From Clostridium_X cadaveris (GTDB taxonomy: Bacteria > Bacillota > Clostridia > Clostridiales > Clostridiaceae), in NCBI RefSeq assembly GCF_039521325.1, contig NZ_BAAACD010000011.1: a stretch of 64,000 bases of DNA; one strand, 5' to 3'. The notes beneath the pieces are model-generated. The model was not told the DNA's origin. It made no database searches and saw only the letters and a program-made list of their open reading frames with translations. Below, one piece after another: positions 51,806-61,155 of this stretch. Made by a program: the position numbers and the translations under genes. Every line of letters starts with the position of its first letter. Within the stretch, counting starts at the first letter, position 1.

Positions 51806-52263
51806 TAATTATAAATTAAAAAAGATTTATAGTAAAATTAATTTTTTAAAACTAATTGTTAATTAATGTTAAAATAATAGATGAAATTTATATAAAAAAG
51901 AAGAAGATAAATTTTCCATATTGCTGAAGTGCGAGATAAAAATCTCCCTGAAACTAGATAATATAGTATTTACAAAATGTGATATAATTTATAAGTAATA
52001 TTGTTTTATATAACATTACTTAACAAATGATAGTAGGATGTATAGGAGAAAGAAAATAGGAATAAGAAAGTAAAAAATTCTATAAGTAAATATTATGAGA
52101 GCTTAGAATCTGATGATAATTTAAAAAATAAGTTTAATGAATGGATGACATTAAGTTTTCAGGGTGAAGCACTATAAAAAGGTGGATTTTTGTTATTGGA
52201 TAATGAAAGATGATAAAAATAGAAAAGTATCTTACAACAGTAGAGTTTGAATAGTTGCTATAT
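51806..52263 (+). other. Gene-poor AT-rich stretch with a start-less 39-codon frame
   Basis: A frame at 52058-52177 encodes NKKVKNSISKYYESLESDDN, LKNKFNEWMTLSFQGEAL and stops at TAA. It has no ATG, GTG or TTG: AGG (52058-52060) stands where a start would be expected, 9 nt behind GGAG. It may be a gene with a mutated start or a relic. Nothing else is identifiable here. Confidence 0.35.
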
Positions 52264-52310
52264 CTCTAGAAAGCCTTGATTTATAAGGTTTTCTAGAGGT
52301 TTTTCTTTTT
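52264..52310. terminator. Terminator at the left edge of the mobilizable element
   Basis: CTCTAGAAAGCCTT (52264-52277) pairs with AAGGTTTTCTAGAG (52285-52298), one wobble, followed by GTTTTTCTTTTT. It lies directly before the paired TTGGCTACA sites and the integrase stop. Confidence 0.75.
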
Positions 52311-52311
52311 A

Positions 52312-52331
52312 TTGGCTACAAATTGGCTACA
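52312..52331 (+). repeat. Left paired recombination-type site
   Basis: TTGGCTACA AA TTGGCTACA lies across the integrase stop codon region. It matches the right-hand site in sequence, spacing and orientation and may be integrase arm-binding sites or part of attL. Confidence 0.6.
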
Positions 52332-53289
52332 TCTGCCATTTGGCTACTATCTGGGACTGTTGTTCCGTTGATAATATTTTCAAGCTGTTGTGCGACTTCG
52401 ACTTGTTTGTTTGGATACAGATGACTGTAAGTATTTAAGGTTGTCTGTATTTTTTCATGCCCTAAACGGTCTGCAATCAGAAGGGGCTGAATCTCATAAC
52501 ACTTATCCATATAAGTTTTTAAACAATCAGCAAGTGTTTGCGGTATCGTGATAACTCGGTTGCTTTTTGGTGTTTTAGGTGCCCAGACAACATCTTTACC
52601 ATTGATTCTCTGGAAAGTTTTGTTAATGGTGATGGTATTGTTTTCTAAGTCCACATCAGCCGGTGTTAAAGCACATAATTCGCCTACCCGCATTCCAGTA
52701 TAGTACATGGTCATGAAGGCAGTATAAGAAGCTGGTTTATCCTGTACGGCTGCTATAAATTGTTCAAATTCAGCCTTTGTCCAGAATTGCATTTCTTCCG
52801 CATTGCTTTTTCCCATGCTACCGGCTTTTGTGCATGGATTTTCCCGCAGGTCATAATATTTTACTGCATAGTTGAACATAGCTGTAATCTGATTGTTGAT
52901 TGCTCTAAGGTAGGTTTGTGCATAAGGCTTGCCTTTTCCATCACGATATGCGGTTAAGCCATTCTGCCATTTACGAATATCTTTCGGAGTAATTTCATTG
53001 ATTGGGATTTTTCTAAACATCGGAAGAATTTTTTTATCTACCATATAATGCTTGCTAATGATGGTGGATTCTTTCAAACGGTGTTTCATATCCTCAAAAT
53101 ATAGATTAACAAAATCCTGAAACAGCATACCCATATCTGCATTGGCTTTGTTGAGAAAGTCTCTTTCCCACTCCAGAGCCTCTTTTTTGTGGCAAAACCA
53201 CGTTTTTTCTTATGGATGGTTTTTCCTATGTAGTTTTTGACACGCACCTGTGACATCCATTTCCCTGTTGTATCTTTTGTTAATGACAA
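52316..53289 (-). pseudogene. int: Tyrosine integrase, frameshifted and lacking its HxxR box
   Basis: The N-terminus (SLTKDTTGKWMSQVRVKNY) and main body (MGMLFQDFVNLYFEDMKHRL) lie in different frames; the shift is at a T-run, 53183-53188 on the plus strand. The catalytic domain has the first Arg (TGMRVGELCAL) and the end (LGHEKIQTTLNTYSHLY, with the Tyr). But YEIQP joins directly to LLIADRLGHE: about 60 residues containing the conserved HDLRH box are deleted in frame. Both lesions would abolish recombination. Related Tn-type integrases are about 390-400 residues. Confidence 0.85.
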
Positions 53290-53336
53290 ATTACATCATT
53301 CCTTTCATAAGAGTTTTTGACTCATCTTATGTAGGT

Positions 53337-53920
53337 TTACTTGCCAGAAAAAAGTGCATTTCTTCTTTTTAACCGTTCCTTAGTATCGAGATTTTCTGGT
53401 TCTTTTATCTCTACTCCCTGTGAAGCATAGTAGGCAAGGGTTTTGTCTTTCCAATCTTCATAGACATCTTTTGCTATGCAATAATGCTGAAAAGACTCTC
53501 TGTTGTTTTCCCATTCCTCGAGGAACAGACACATATCTGCATTCTGCTCGGCGGATTTATCTTTTCCATCAAAAGTAATGGAACATTGCCAGCCATCATG
53601 GTGGGGCGGCCTTTTTGTTTCTATGGAAAAATGCAGTCCGTTGATTTTTTTCAGTTGAAACAGACATTCCATAACATCAGAGAGACAGTCAAATTTGAAA
53701 TCCCCTGTCTGGTGTCCGAGAAGATAGGTAGAGGTAGTATCAAGCACTTTAGCCAGTTCATTGACCATTGCGATTGACACTTCAATTTCCCCGCTTTCAT
53801 ATTTTTGAACAGTACGGAGAGCTTTTCCAAGAAGGGTTGCTAAATCTTTCTGGTTGTACCCTCTTTTTTTCGTAGTGTTTTAATTCGTTCTCCTATTGTT
53901 GAAACTTCCATTTCGTTCAT
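53337..53920 (-). pseudogene. XRE-family regulator, frameshifted
   Basis: From ATG 53920, behind GAGGTG, the frame begins NEMEVSTIGERIKTLRKK. At a T-run (53864-53870 on the plus strand) the frame shifts, and the HTH continues as GYNQKDLATLLGKALRTVQKYESG in the frame of the downstream 147 residues. The C-terminal domain (LFQLKKINGLHFSIETK; FLEEWENNRESFQHYCIAKDVYEDWKDKTLAYY) is typical of regulators in Lachnospiraceae mobile elements. One extra A on the coding strand would restore it, so a homopolymer sequencing error must be considered. Confidence 0.75.
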
Positions 53921-54065
53921 TTTTTATTCACCTCATGGATAATATAACACGAAATAAAACGAATTGAAAGTGCATATTAAAAACGCATTAAATAGCAAAT
54001 ATGAAATAAAAGCGCGCTGTAATGGCACTTTGGATAGATAGAAAGTAGAAAAAGGAGGAGAGTGT

Positions 54066-54260
54066 ATGCAGATCAATGTATCTTATATTATCGCAAATGA
54101 CATTATGAAGATTCTCGGGGTAGGAAGAAGCAAAGCCTATGAAATCGTGAGGGTAATGAATGAGGAGCTGGAAAATGCCGGATATAACATCATTAAGGGG
54201 AAAGTTCTGGTCAGATATTTCCAGAAAAAATATTATGGCTGTGAGATGAAAATAGAATGA
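54066..54260 (+). CDS. Small HTH protein of the mobile element (excisionase/regulator-like)
   Basis: The 64-aa product has IIANDIMKILGVGRSKAYEIVRVMNEELENAG, a helix-turn-helix of the kind found in AlpA/Xis-like or replication-initiation regulators of conjugative elements. It ends with a basic segment (VLVRYFQKKYYG). AAAGGAGGAGA lies before the ATG. It overlaps the CHC2 gene start by 4 bp. It appears intact. The gene is divergent from the XRE regulator, so the interval 53921-54065 probably holds both promoters. Confidence 0.65.
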   Translation: MQINVSYIIANDIMKILGVGRSKAYEIVRVMNEELENAGYNIIKGKVLVRYFQKKYYGCEMKIE

Positions 54261-54817
54261 ATATCTTTCAGATAGTAAAAGAAAACGTAACTGCAAGGCA
54301 GGCTGCCGAACAGTACGGATTGAAAGTAAGTAAAAATGGGATGGTCTGTTGCCACTTTCATGATGACAGGCATCCCAGTATGAAAGTAGATAAAGGCTTT
54401 TGCTGTTTTGCCTGTGGTGCGAAAGGGGAGGTGATCACATTTGTGGCAGATTTCCTTCACCTTGCACCATTGGAAGCAGCAAAGAAACTGGCAGAAGATT
54501 TTCGGATACCGATTATTACGGATAGCTCAAAGAAAAGGAATATCAGTAAGAAAAAAGAAAAACCGAAAAGAACTCTGTACTAGACCGAAAAGAAATTTGA
54601 AGAATGGAAAGCAGAATTTATAGAAGCCTGTCAGCAGACAGAAAAGATAAATTATTATCTTGATTTACTGGTGTTTGGAGAGTTACAGGATAGAATTGAA
54701 TTTTTATTGGATAGTGGGAAGGATGTGAAAAGAATTGAAGAACGAATGGAAGAATATAGACTAAACAACAAGGAACAGACTGGAAGAAGCATTGGATCAG
54801 AGGGAAATGAACTCTAA
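54257..54817 (+). pseudogene. CHC2 zinc-finger (DnaG-like) protein with internal amber stop
   Basis: Residues 1-108 contain the primase zinc-binding motif: CCHFHDDRHPSMKVDKGFCCFACGAKGEVITFVADFL. The frame is stopped by TAG 54581-54583 at a position where relatives have Gln (LYxTEKKFEEWK). It then continues open for 78 codons with a coiled-coil tail (FEEWKAEFIEACQQTEK; LQDRIEFLLDSGKDVKRIEERM). Such proteins act in initiation of plasmid- or ICE-type replication. The single transition C to T explains the stop. Confidence 0.78.
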
Positions 54818-56111
54818 ACAGTACTCTCAGGAATGGTTTGAGGATGGGCAGATTGATGAGGTGGCATTTTGTGAAAATTTTCTGCAAAGAATGCCATTGA
54901 AGTGTATCAACGGTATCTTTTTAAGTTATGATGGAATGCTGCCGGACAGCGAAGTGGAAAAAGAAATTTACAGAATGGTAAAACCGGTTCTTACGAAAGG
55001 GATTTCCAAGAAAGTAAAACAGCTTTTGGAGGTTCTTAAACTGGAAGACTATTCAGAAGAACTTCCGGTGCAGATGGATCGCATTCACGTGAATAATGGA
55101 ACTTACTTTTTGAGTGGCAGTTTTACAGAGAAGAAAGAGTTTTGCCTGAACCGCTTGCCTGTAAATTATGAAATGAAAGAAGCAAAGCCGGAAAATTGGT
55201 TGAAATTTCTTTCAGAACTGTTGGAGGAAGATGATATTCCTACTTTGCAGGAATATATGGGATATTGATTAATCCCATCCAACAAGGCACAGAAGTTATT
55301 GATTATCTTAGGAAAAGGAGGAGAGGGAAAGTCACGTATCGGTCTGATTATGAGAAAAATCCTCGGAACGAATATGAATGTAAGCAATATTCAAAAGGTA
55401 GAGCATAATCGTTTTGCAAGGGCAGATTTGGAATACAGGCTTTTTATGGTGGATGATGATATGAAACTGGAAGCCTTGAAAGACACCAACTACATTAAAA
55501 CCATAGTCACTCTGGAGGATAAGATGGATTTGGAACGAAAGTCAAAGCAGAGTGTGCAGGGGAATTTATATGTCAGTTTTCTCTGCTTCGGAAACGGAAG
55601 TCTGAGTGCCTTACATGACCGTTCCTATGGATTTTATCGCAGGCAGATGATACTGACAGTCAAAGATGTGCAGCCAGACAGAGTAGATGATCCTTATCTG
55701 ATTGAGAAACTGCAAAGAGAAGCGCATGATATTTTTCTCTGGTGTCTAGAGGGATTGAAACGATTATTGAAAAATAATTACCGCTTTACCATCAGCGAAC
55801 GTGCAAAGAAAAATCTACATGAAGCTATGGAATCCGGGAATAACATTATTGCTTTTATGCAATCATCCGGGTATATCCGGCTGGAAGAAAATACAACAGC
55901 AACTTCTAAAAATTTATATCAGGCATACTGACGCTGGTGTGAAGATAATACGGAAAAACCTATGAGTGCAAAAAGTTTTTCGGGGTACTTAAAAGAAAAT
56001 GAAAAGAAGTATCACATTCATTATTCTACGAATATTCTCTCAGATAATGGGAAAAATGCCAGAGGATTTCAGGGAATCCATACTCAGATACGCATAGACT
56101 GCTATCGTTGA
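54807..56111 (+). pseudogene. D5-like replicative helicase/primase, two internal stops
   Basis: One frame of 435 codons carries a D5_N-like region (SEVEKEIYRMVKPVLTKGISKKVKQLLEVL) and the SF3 helicase Walker A GKGGEGKSRIG. Walker B-like FMVDDDMKLEAL, sensor FLCFGNGSLSALHDRSYGFYRR and a C-terminal helical domain follow. TGA occurs at 55266-55268 (relatives have Trp, YxLIPSNKAQ) and at 55929-55931 (QAYxRWCEDN). The final stop is 56109-56111. The gene would unwind or prime the element's DNA, but is not functional as read. Confidence 0.75.
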
Positions 56112-56279
56112 TACGGATGAAACACAGATAAAAAAGAATTTTCCAAAGAAGCGTATATGCATATATCTTCAGAAAAATCAAGGGATTACGTGTTTCTGAA
56201 AAGTATGGAAGATACGTTTATACCCTTATACGTGTATTTTTTGGATTTATTTTATTTTTTGCAGAAGGGAGTGTTGGAG

Positions 56280-56540
56280 ATGCTAAAGCAACCGGAGAGG
56301 GAAAGCAGAAATGTGAATGATTTCTTTTATGAGATGGAGGGCAGACAGATACAAAAAATGAACAAGGTACTGGAAGGTGTGGAACTGACAAAAGCAGATG
56401 AAAGAACTTTGATATGGCTTGCCGGATGGGAAGAAAGTACCGTAGATAATCTGCTGTCAGTCATAAAAAAAGCAGCCCGGATACGGGAAAATAAAAAGGG
56501 CGGATACGCCCATAAATCTAAGTGTAAGTCCGAGAAGTAA
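56280..56540 (+). CDS. Small mobile-element protein before oriT, 86 aa
   Basis: ATG 56280 lies behind GTGTTGGAG. The product reads NVNDFFYEMEGRQIQKMNKVLEGV and DERTLIWLAGWEESTVDNLLSVIKKAARI, predominantly helical with a conserved-looking WLAGWE. It sits where MobC-like relaxosome or regulatory genes lie upstream of a relaxase. An open frame extends 5' to 56157 but is not supported by a ribosome site. Family uncertain. Confidence 0.5.
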   Translation: MLKQPERESRNVNDFFYEMEGRQIQKMNKVLEGVELTKADERTLIWLAGWEESTVDNLLSVIKKAARIRENKKGGYAHKSKCKSEK

Positions 56541-56724
56541 TCGGATTGTGTTAAACAAAAATAGCCCTAGGCGTTTGATAGCGAAATACACCCATCGCAC
56601 AAACCTACGGTTTATACTCTGTGTATTTCGCTCTACGAGGCTTATGCCGGATACGGCAATAAGTTCGTAAACAGGTGCCTATGCACCTACTCACAATAAA
56701 GTCGGCGAGAGGCGAGGAAGGAGG
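56541..56724 (+). other. Probable origin of transfer (oriT)
   Basis: Three inverted repeats lie directly upstream of the relaxase: GCGAAATACAC (56581-56591) with GTGTATTTCGC (56621-56631); GCCG-GATA-CGGC (56646-56657); and AGGTGC (56673-56678) with GCACCT (56683-56688). The layout fits a relaxase-binding nic region. The nic base cannot be assigned from sequence alone. Confidence 0.6.
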
Positions 56725-58077
56725 ATGCTTATAGGCAGACATTCATTTATCAGACAAAGCAAGTTATCTGATGTGGCAGGAAGAATTGACTATATCTCTA
56801 ATCCGAAACGACAGGAATATCTCTATGCGACCTATCAGACAGAAGGAGCAACATCAGAGTTTTGGAAAAATCTTGCAAGAGAAAACCAGTTAGACTTTAA
56901 GGCGAGTGGTTCAGCAGGGAAATGTATTGAAGGGCGTGAGTTTATCATAGCACTTCCCGAAAGTTTTGTTCAGTACAGCGCAGATGATGTGGTAAGGCTT
57001 TTTACAGAAACTTTTCATAGAAGATATGATGTGGAGTGCAGCGCGGCCCTTCATCACAACAAGACAAAGACGAATTATCATATTCATCTGGTATTCAGTG
57101 AACGGAAAATGTTACAACAACCCGAAGTAAAGATTGCTACCCGAAATATGTTTTATGATGGGCAGGGGAATCATAGACGCACAAAGAAAGAAATTTTAGA
57201 CGAGCAGGGCAATCTTCGGGCAGGGTGCAGTATTATCTCCAAAGGGGAAGTTTATGAAAGTCATATCTTCACGAAAAAAGAAGAATGGTTTAAGAACAAA
57301 GCATTTACCAAAGAAGTTAAGGAACTGTTTATCCATACGATCAACTGCTATGTAAAAGAAGACGCAGAAAAACTTTCTGTATTTCAACAAGGCGGTGTTT
57401 ATCTGGCAACTAAAAAAATCGGAAAGAACAATCCGAAAGCAGAGGAGATAAAAGTGGACAATGCGGCAAGGCAGGAATGGAATCGGACAGTTGATGTGGC
57501 ATTAGTCGAGGGCGTTCCTGAAGAAGATATTTTGAAGATCAAGCAGGAAAAAATCACAGACAAAACGCTGCAATCTATTAGGACATACGGTTGGCTGCCG
57601 GATATGTTCTGTCAGATTATCCGAGGTGCGAAAGAGTTTTTACAGGAAATGATTTTCAAATTTAAGCTACTGCCAAAACCAGTACCCAAGATTGACTTGC
57701 AGGAGTGGAAAGATATGCAGAAGGTCATGGAAAAACTTCAGAAACAGTCACAGGAGGTAAAAAACATACAGCAGGAGATTTCTTTCCAGAAGAAACAGCT
57801 TTCCGAAATAAGAGGATTTTTCAAAGGAAAAGAACGGAAATCCTTAGAAAGAAAAATTGAGCAGGCAGAAAAGTCAGAAAAGCGTATGCATACAAATATG
57901 GCACAGATAGCAAAGGAGGCGGGATATCCAGATGTTTAGTCTTTTGTAAAAGTGTATCATAAGTCGGAAAAACTCATTCAGGAATATAACGAGGAACTAA
58001 GAGAATGGAAAAATCAGACAGAACAGAAACAAGAGCAACCGTTAGCACAGCTTCTATTGGTATCAAAAAGTAATTGA
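56725..58077 (+). pseudogene. mob: MobA/MobL (MOBP-type) relaxase with late amber stop
   Basis: Residues 1 to about 200 form the relaxase domain, with the histidine triad ALHHNKTKTNYHIHLVFSE near residues 108-124 and the N-terminal GRIDYISNPKR. A coiled-coil tail follows (WKDMQKVMEKLQKQSQEVKNIQQEI). TAG 57937-57939 stands where relatives have Gln (PDVxSFVKVYHKSEKL), and the frame continues open for 45 codons to TGA 58075-58077. The 404-residue product keeps the catalytic domain, so partial function is conceivable. The AGGAGG ribosome site is strong. Confidence 0.8.
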
Positions 58078-58143
58078 AACAAATGGAGCTTCTTGCCTTT
58101 AAGATAATATTATTTATTCTTAGAAATAGAATTATGTCATAAG

Positions 58144-58190
58144 ATAAGGCAACAGATGTATCTTTTCAAGATTATCTGTTGCCTTGATTT
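58144..58190. terminator. Bidirectional terminator between relaxase and transketolase genes
   Basis: AAGGCAACAGAT pairs with ATCTGTTGCCTT around a loop containing GTATCTTTTCAAGATT. It lies between convergent transcription units. Confidence 0.75.
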
Positions 58191-58198
58191 GATTCAAA

Positions 58199-59170
58199 TT
58201 ATTTCAAAAATTCTAAGGCTGTTTTTGTGATTCCTGCTGCATCCATGCCATAATATGGATAAATTTCTTCTGGATATCCAAATTCAACAAATGTATCTGG
58301 AATACCAATTTTTTTCAGTTTTGCAAATACACCTGCCTCCATCAGAACATCGGCAACGATGCTTCCTAGACCGCCAAGAATATTATGATCTTCAACGGTA
58401 ATGATTCGTCCGCTCTTTTTTGCAGCATTGATAATAGCATCTTTATCAATTGGCTTAATTGTATGCATATCAATTACACCAACGCTGTACCCTTTTTCTT
58501 CTAATTGTCTTGCAGCCTGAACAGCATTGTATACACCTATGCCTGTCGCGATAATATTTAAGTCAGTACCTTCCTGAATTACGATTGCTTTTCCGATTTC
58601 GTAATCATAGTCATAGTCTTTGGTGTAAACAAGAGGCTCTTCACCACGAGGAATACGGATATATACAGGTTTCGGATAGTCCAATGTTTTCCTAAGAACT
58701 TTTTTACATTGCTCAGCATCACATGGAGCAATCATAGTCATATTTGGTAGGGAATTCATAACAGCAAATTCAATGATTGTGTTATGAGTAGGGCCATATC
58801 CAGAAGATACACCTGCATGAGTACCGATCAAACGTACAGGGTAGTCATTGTAAGCTACGTCATTGTGAATCTGATCAAAAGCACGAACACATAAGAAAGG
58901 ACCAAATGTCTGCACATAAGGAAGATATCCTTGTTTTGCTAAACCAGCTGCCATTGTAACCATATTCATTTCCTGAATGCCACTGTCTAGAACGCGATCT
59001 GGATATTTTTCTTGCATTTGTTGTACACGCCCGCCAAAACTTGTGCCATCAGCATTTACATAACATACACGAGGATCGTCCTCAATCATCTCTAAAATCT
59101 CGTTGGTAACAGTACCTTTTGCTTCCATTGCAGGTCCCATATCACCACAACAAAATGTAAATCCACTCAT
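58199..59170 (-). CDS. Transketolase C-terminal subunit (split enzyme)
   Basis: The 323-aa protein holds the pyrimidine-binding and C-terminal transketolase domains. The catalytic Glu is in SGIQEMNMVTMAAGLAKQG (about residue 84). The phosphate/sugar site region is FGPFLCVRAFDQIHNDVAY and RIPRGEEPLVY. It pairs with the N-terminal subunit gene 3 bp upstream to form one thiamine-diphosphate enzyme that moves two-carbon units between sugars. Split transketolases are common in catabolic clusters of anaerobes; the actual donor sugar is unknown. Confidence 0.9.
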   Translation of the reverse strand: MSGFTFCCGDMGPAMEAKGTVTNEILEMIEDDPRVCYVNADGTSFGGRVQQMQEKYPDRVLDSGIQEMNMVTMAAGLAKQGYLPYVQTFGPFLCVRAFDQIHNDVAYNDYPVRLIGTHAGVSSGYGPTHNTIIEFAVMNSLPNMTMIAPCDAEQCKKVLRKTLDYPKPVYIRIPRGEEPLVYTKDYDYDYEIGKAIVIQEGTDLNIIATGIGVYNAVQAARQLEEKGYSVGVIDMHTIKPIDKDAIINAAKKSGRIITVEDHNILGGLGSIVADVLMEAGVFAKLKKIGIPDTFVEFGYPEEIYPYYGMDAAGITKTALEFLK

Positions 59171-59173
59171 TTT

Positions 59174-60061
59174 TTACACCTCCGCCAATCTTTCGGCAGT
59201 ATATGCCTTGATGTCTTCTACAGCTTCCTTCAACTTATCATCGTCAAAGCCACCGATATGCCATGCACAAGGACGCTCCATCATGAAAGAAACTCCCTGT
59301 CCTTTTGTCGTGCTACAGATAATCGCATTCGGTTTTCCATTTAATGTTACCTCAGGAAGAGCAGAAAGTGTTTTGTCGATATCTGCCATATTTGTACCAT
59401 CGATGACAACTGCATTCCATCCGAATGCACGGAAGCAGTCAGCCATACCTTCTGGTCCGCCTTTTTCACCCCAACGCTGATTCTGACCTGTTTCAAAAGC
59501 AGCGGATGCATGGTTGAAGTCAACAACTGCGACAATATTGTCCAAATTATGAGATGCTGCATAAAGAATTGCTTCCCAATTGGAGCCTTCTTCCATTTCT
59601 CCGTCTCCAAGTAGAGTCCAAATTCGGGACTTTATATTCTTTGCACGATTTGCATGTGCAATACCGCAACACCAGGAAAGTCCATGTCCAAGAGAACCAC
59701 TGGAAACTTCAATACCTTTTACACGTTTGTGGTTAGGGTGAGCACCAAATGGATGTCCAATAGTATTATATGTATCCAAAAGGAGATCCCAATCATACAT
59801 ACCCATATCACAAAAGATTGTGAAAAGAAGAATACCATTGTGACCTTTGCTTAGGATAAAAATATCTCTATTTGGATCATCTAAGTTATCAGGATCAAAT
59901 CCCATATACTTATAATAAATTGCTGTTGTCACATCAGTTGCAGACATTGGACCACCGATATGAACATTTCCAATACGCCTTGTAGCTAGCGCAAGTTTTT
60001 CACGGATCTCACCAGCTTTTACGATCAGATCCTTTACATCATTAATGTAAACTTTAGCCAT
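59174..60061 (-). CDS. Transketolase N-terminal subunit (split enzyme)
   Basis: The 295-aa protein is the thiamine-diphosphate-binding half. It shows GHPFGAHPNHKRVKGIEVSSGSLGHGLSWCCGIA and the metal/TPP motif LLGDGEMEEGSNWEAILYAASHNLDNIVAVVDFNHASA. GGGCGG precedes the ATG on the minus strand. It is co-transcribed with the SDR gene upstream and the C-subunit gene downstream. Complete. Confidence 0.9.
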   Translation of the reverse strand: MAKVYINDVKDLIVKAGEIREKLALATRRIGNVHIGGPMSATDVTTAIYYKYMGFDPDNLDDPNRDIFILSKGHNGILLFTIFCDMGMYDWDLLLDTYNTIGHPFGAHPNHKRVKGIEVSSGSLGHGLSWCCGIAHANRAKNIKSRIWTLLGDGEMEEGSNWEAILYAASHNLDNIVAVVDFNHASAAFETGQNQRWGEKGGPEGMADCFRAFGWNAVVIDGTNMADIDKTLSALPEVTLNGKPNAIICSTTKGQGVSFMMERPCAWHIGGFDDDKLKEAVEDIKAYTAERLAEV

Positions 60062-60081
60062 TATAAATTTCCGCCCTTTCT

Positions 60082-60927
60082 TTAAAAAATTGAATATCCG
60101 CCGTCAATCGGGATATTAATACCGGTAATGTAGGAAGAGGCATCACTAGCAAGGAATAGTAGTGCACCCTGTAGATCTTCTGTTGTTCCAAAACGTTTAA
60201 TCGGAACAACCTCAAGGCAAGCATCATGACCTGCTTTGTCCATCACACCTTCATGAATACCAGACCAAATATAACCTGGTGAAATCGTATTTACACGAAT
60301 TCCGTAAGGCGCAAGACCAGCAGCCATGTAACGAGCCATTTGAGAAATACCTGCTTTTGCGGTACCATAAGCACATACTGGAGAAGGACCACCACCAATG
60401 AAGTTTGCATTATAAGCAGATAAAGAAGAGGTCATAATGATGGATCCTCCATGATTATGTTTGCGCATAATGTGCTGTGCAACCTGTGCTGTTAAGAAAG
60501 CTCCATTTAAGTCGATATCAATTACCTTCTTCCATGTATCATAAGGAACATCTACATCATCTCCTGAAAGGCAAACACCAGCATTAATATGGGCGATATC
60601 TACGGTTCTAAGTTCACGAACTAAATCCTCTTCTAATTGGTCGACTTGCTCTTTGTTAGAAATATCACAATACAGCGGTACAATTTTAACACCGTATCGA
60701 TTTGACATTTCTTTTGCAAGAGGTTCCAGTCTTTCTTTGGAAGAAGGAATGTCAACTAATGCAACATCAGCTCCGGCTTCTGCCCATGCGGCAGCAATGT
60801 TACGTCCAATACCGCCTGCACCGCCTGTGACAAATCCTTTTTTTCCTTTCAGGGAAAACTTGTCCATTACTTTGTACTCTGAGTCTTTCCATCTGTCTTT
60901 TGGATAAATGTCGTAAAATTCAGACAT
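60082..60927 (-). CDS. Short-chain dehydrogenase/reductase, polyol type (copy 1)
   Basis: The 281-aa classical SDR has the NAD(P) site GFVTGGAGGIGRNIA (about residue 35), AHINAGV, the catalytic Ser (IMTSSLSAY) and YGTAKAG (Tyr-x3-Lys). An Asp in VALVDIP suggests NAD preference. ATG 60927 follows AAGGAGG by 10 nt; a TTG two codons upstream is less likely. It lies 20 bp before the transketolase pair, so it likely makes the ketose (or reverse) for transketolase. The substrate, probably a sugar alcohol or ketose, cannot be read from sequence. Confidence 0.85.
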   Translation of the reverse strand: MSEFYDIYPKDRWKDSEYKVMDKFSLKGKKGFVTGGAGGIGRNIAAAWAEAGADVALVDIPSSKERLEPLAKEMSNRYGVKIVPLYCDISNKEQVDQLEEDLVRELRTVDIAHINAGVCLSGDDVDVPYDTWKKVIDIDLNGAFLTAQVAQHIMRKHNHGGSIIMTSSLSAYNANFIGGGPSPVCAYGTAKAGISQMARYMAAGLAPYGIRVNTISPGYIWSGIHEGVMDKAGHDACLEVVPIKRFGTTEDLQGALLFLASDASSYITGINIPIDGGYSIF

Positions 60928-60933
60928 TTTCAA

Positions 60934-61155
60934 TCAACCTCCTTAAAATATGGTACGAATCATTCTGAAACACTTGATTTAATGATAATATATCACTATA
61001 CTTCTATAATGACAAATATTAATAAATTATGGCCTGTATATAAAAAATGTGAATATCACTATATTTATTCTGATTTATAATTTGAAATTGGTTGTTTTAT
61101 ACAAATACATGTATATTGTAACTGATAATTATAGCCATGACGAATTTTGTTTTTC
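60934..61155. promoter_or_regulatory. Duplicated promoter region upstream of SDR copy 1
   Basis: ATATATCACTATA near 60988 and TGACAAATATTAATAAA match, position for position, sequence upstream of SDR copy 2 near 62045-62100 (ATATATCGCTATA, TGACAAATACCAATAAA). ATATCACTATATTT at about 61053 is also repeated as ATATTGCTGTATTT. These are likely LysR operator and promoter elements copied with the gene. Confidence 0.6.

Noticed and set aside
53086..53289. A separate small gene upstream of the integrase on the minus strand
   Set aside because: Its first ~35 residues are the integrase N-terminus, and the rest is out-of-frame sequence after the frameshift.
54257..58077. An alternative genetic code in the mobile element, given TAG and TGA inside genes
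   Set aside because: Normal TAA, TGA and TAG ends are used by neighbouring intact genes, and the Gln and Trp changes are simple transitions, so decay is the plainer reading.
58199..60061. Reading the split transketolase as the SqwGH sulfoquinovose transketolase
   Set aside because: No isomerase, sulfolactaldehyde reductase, sulfonate exporter or sulfoquinovosidase is nearby, so only a general split-transketolase call is supported.
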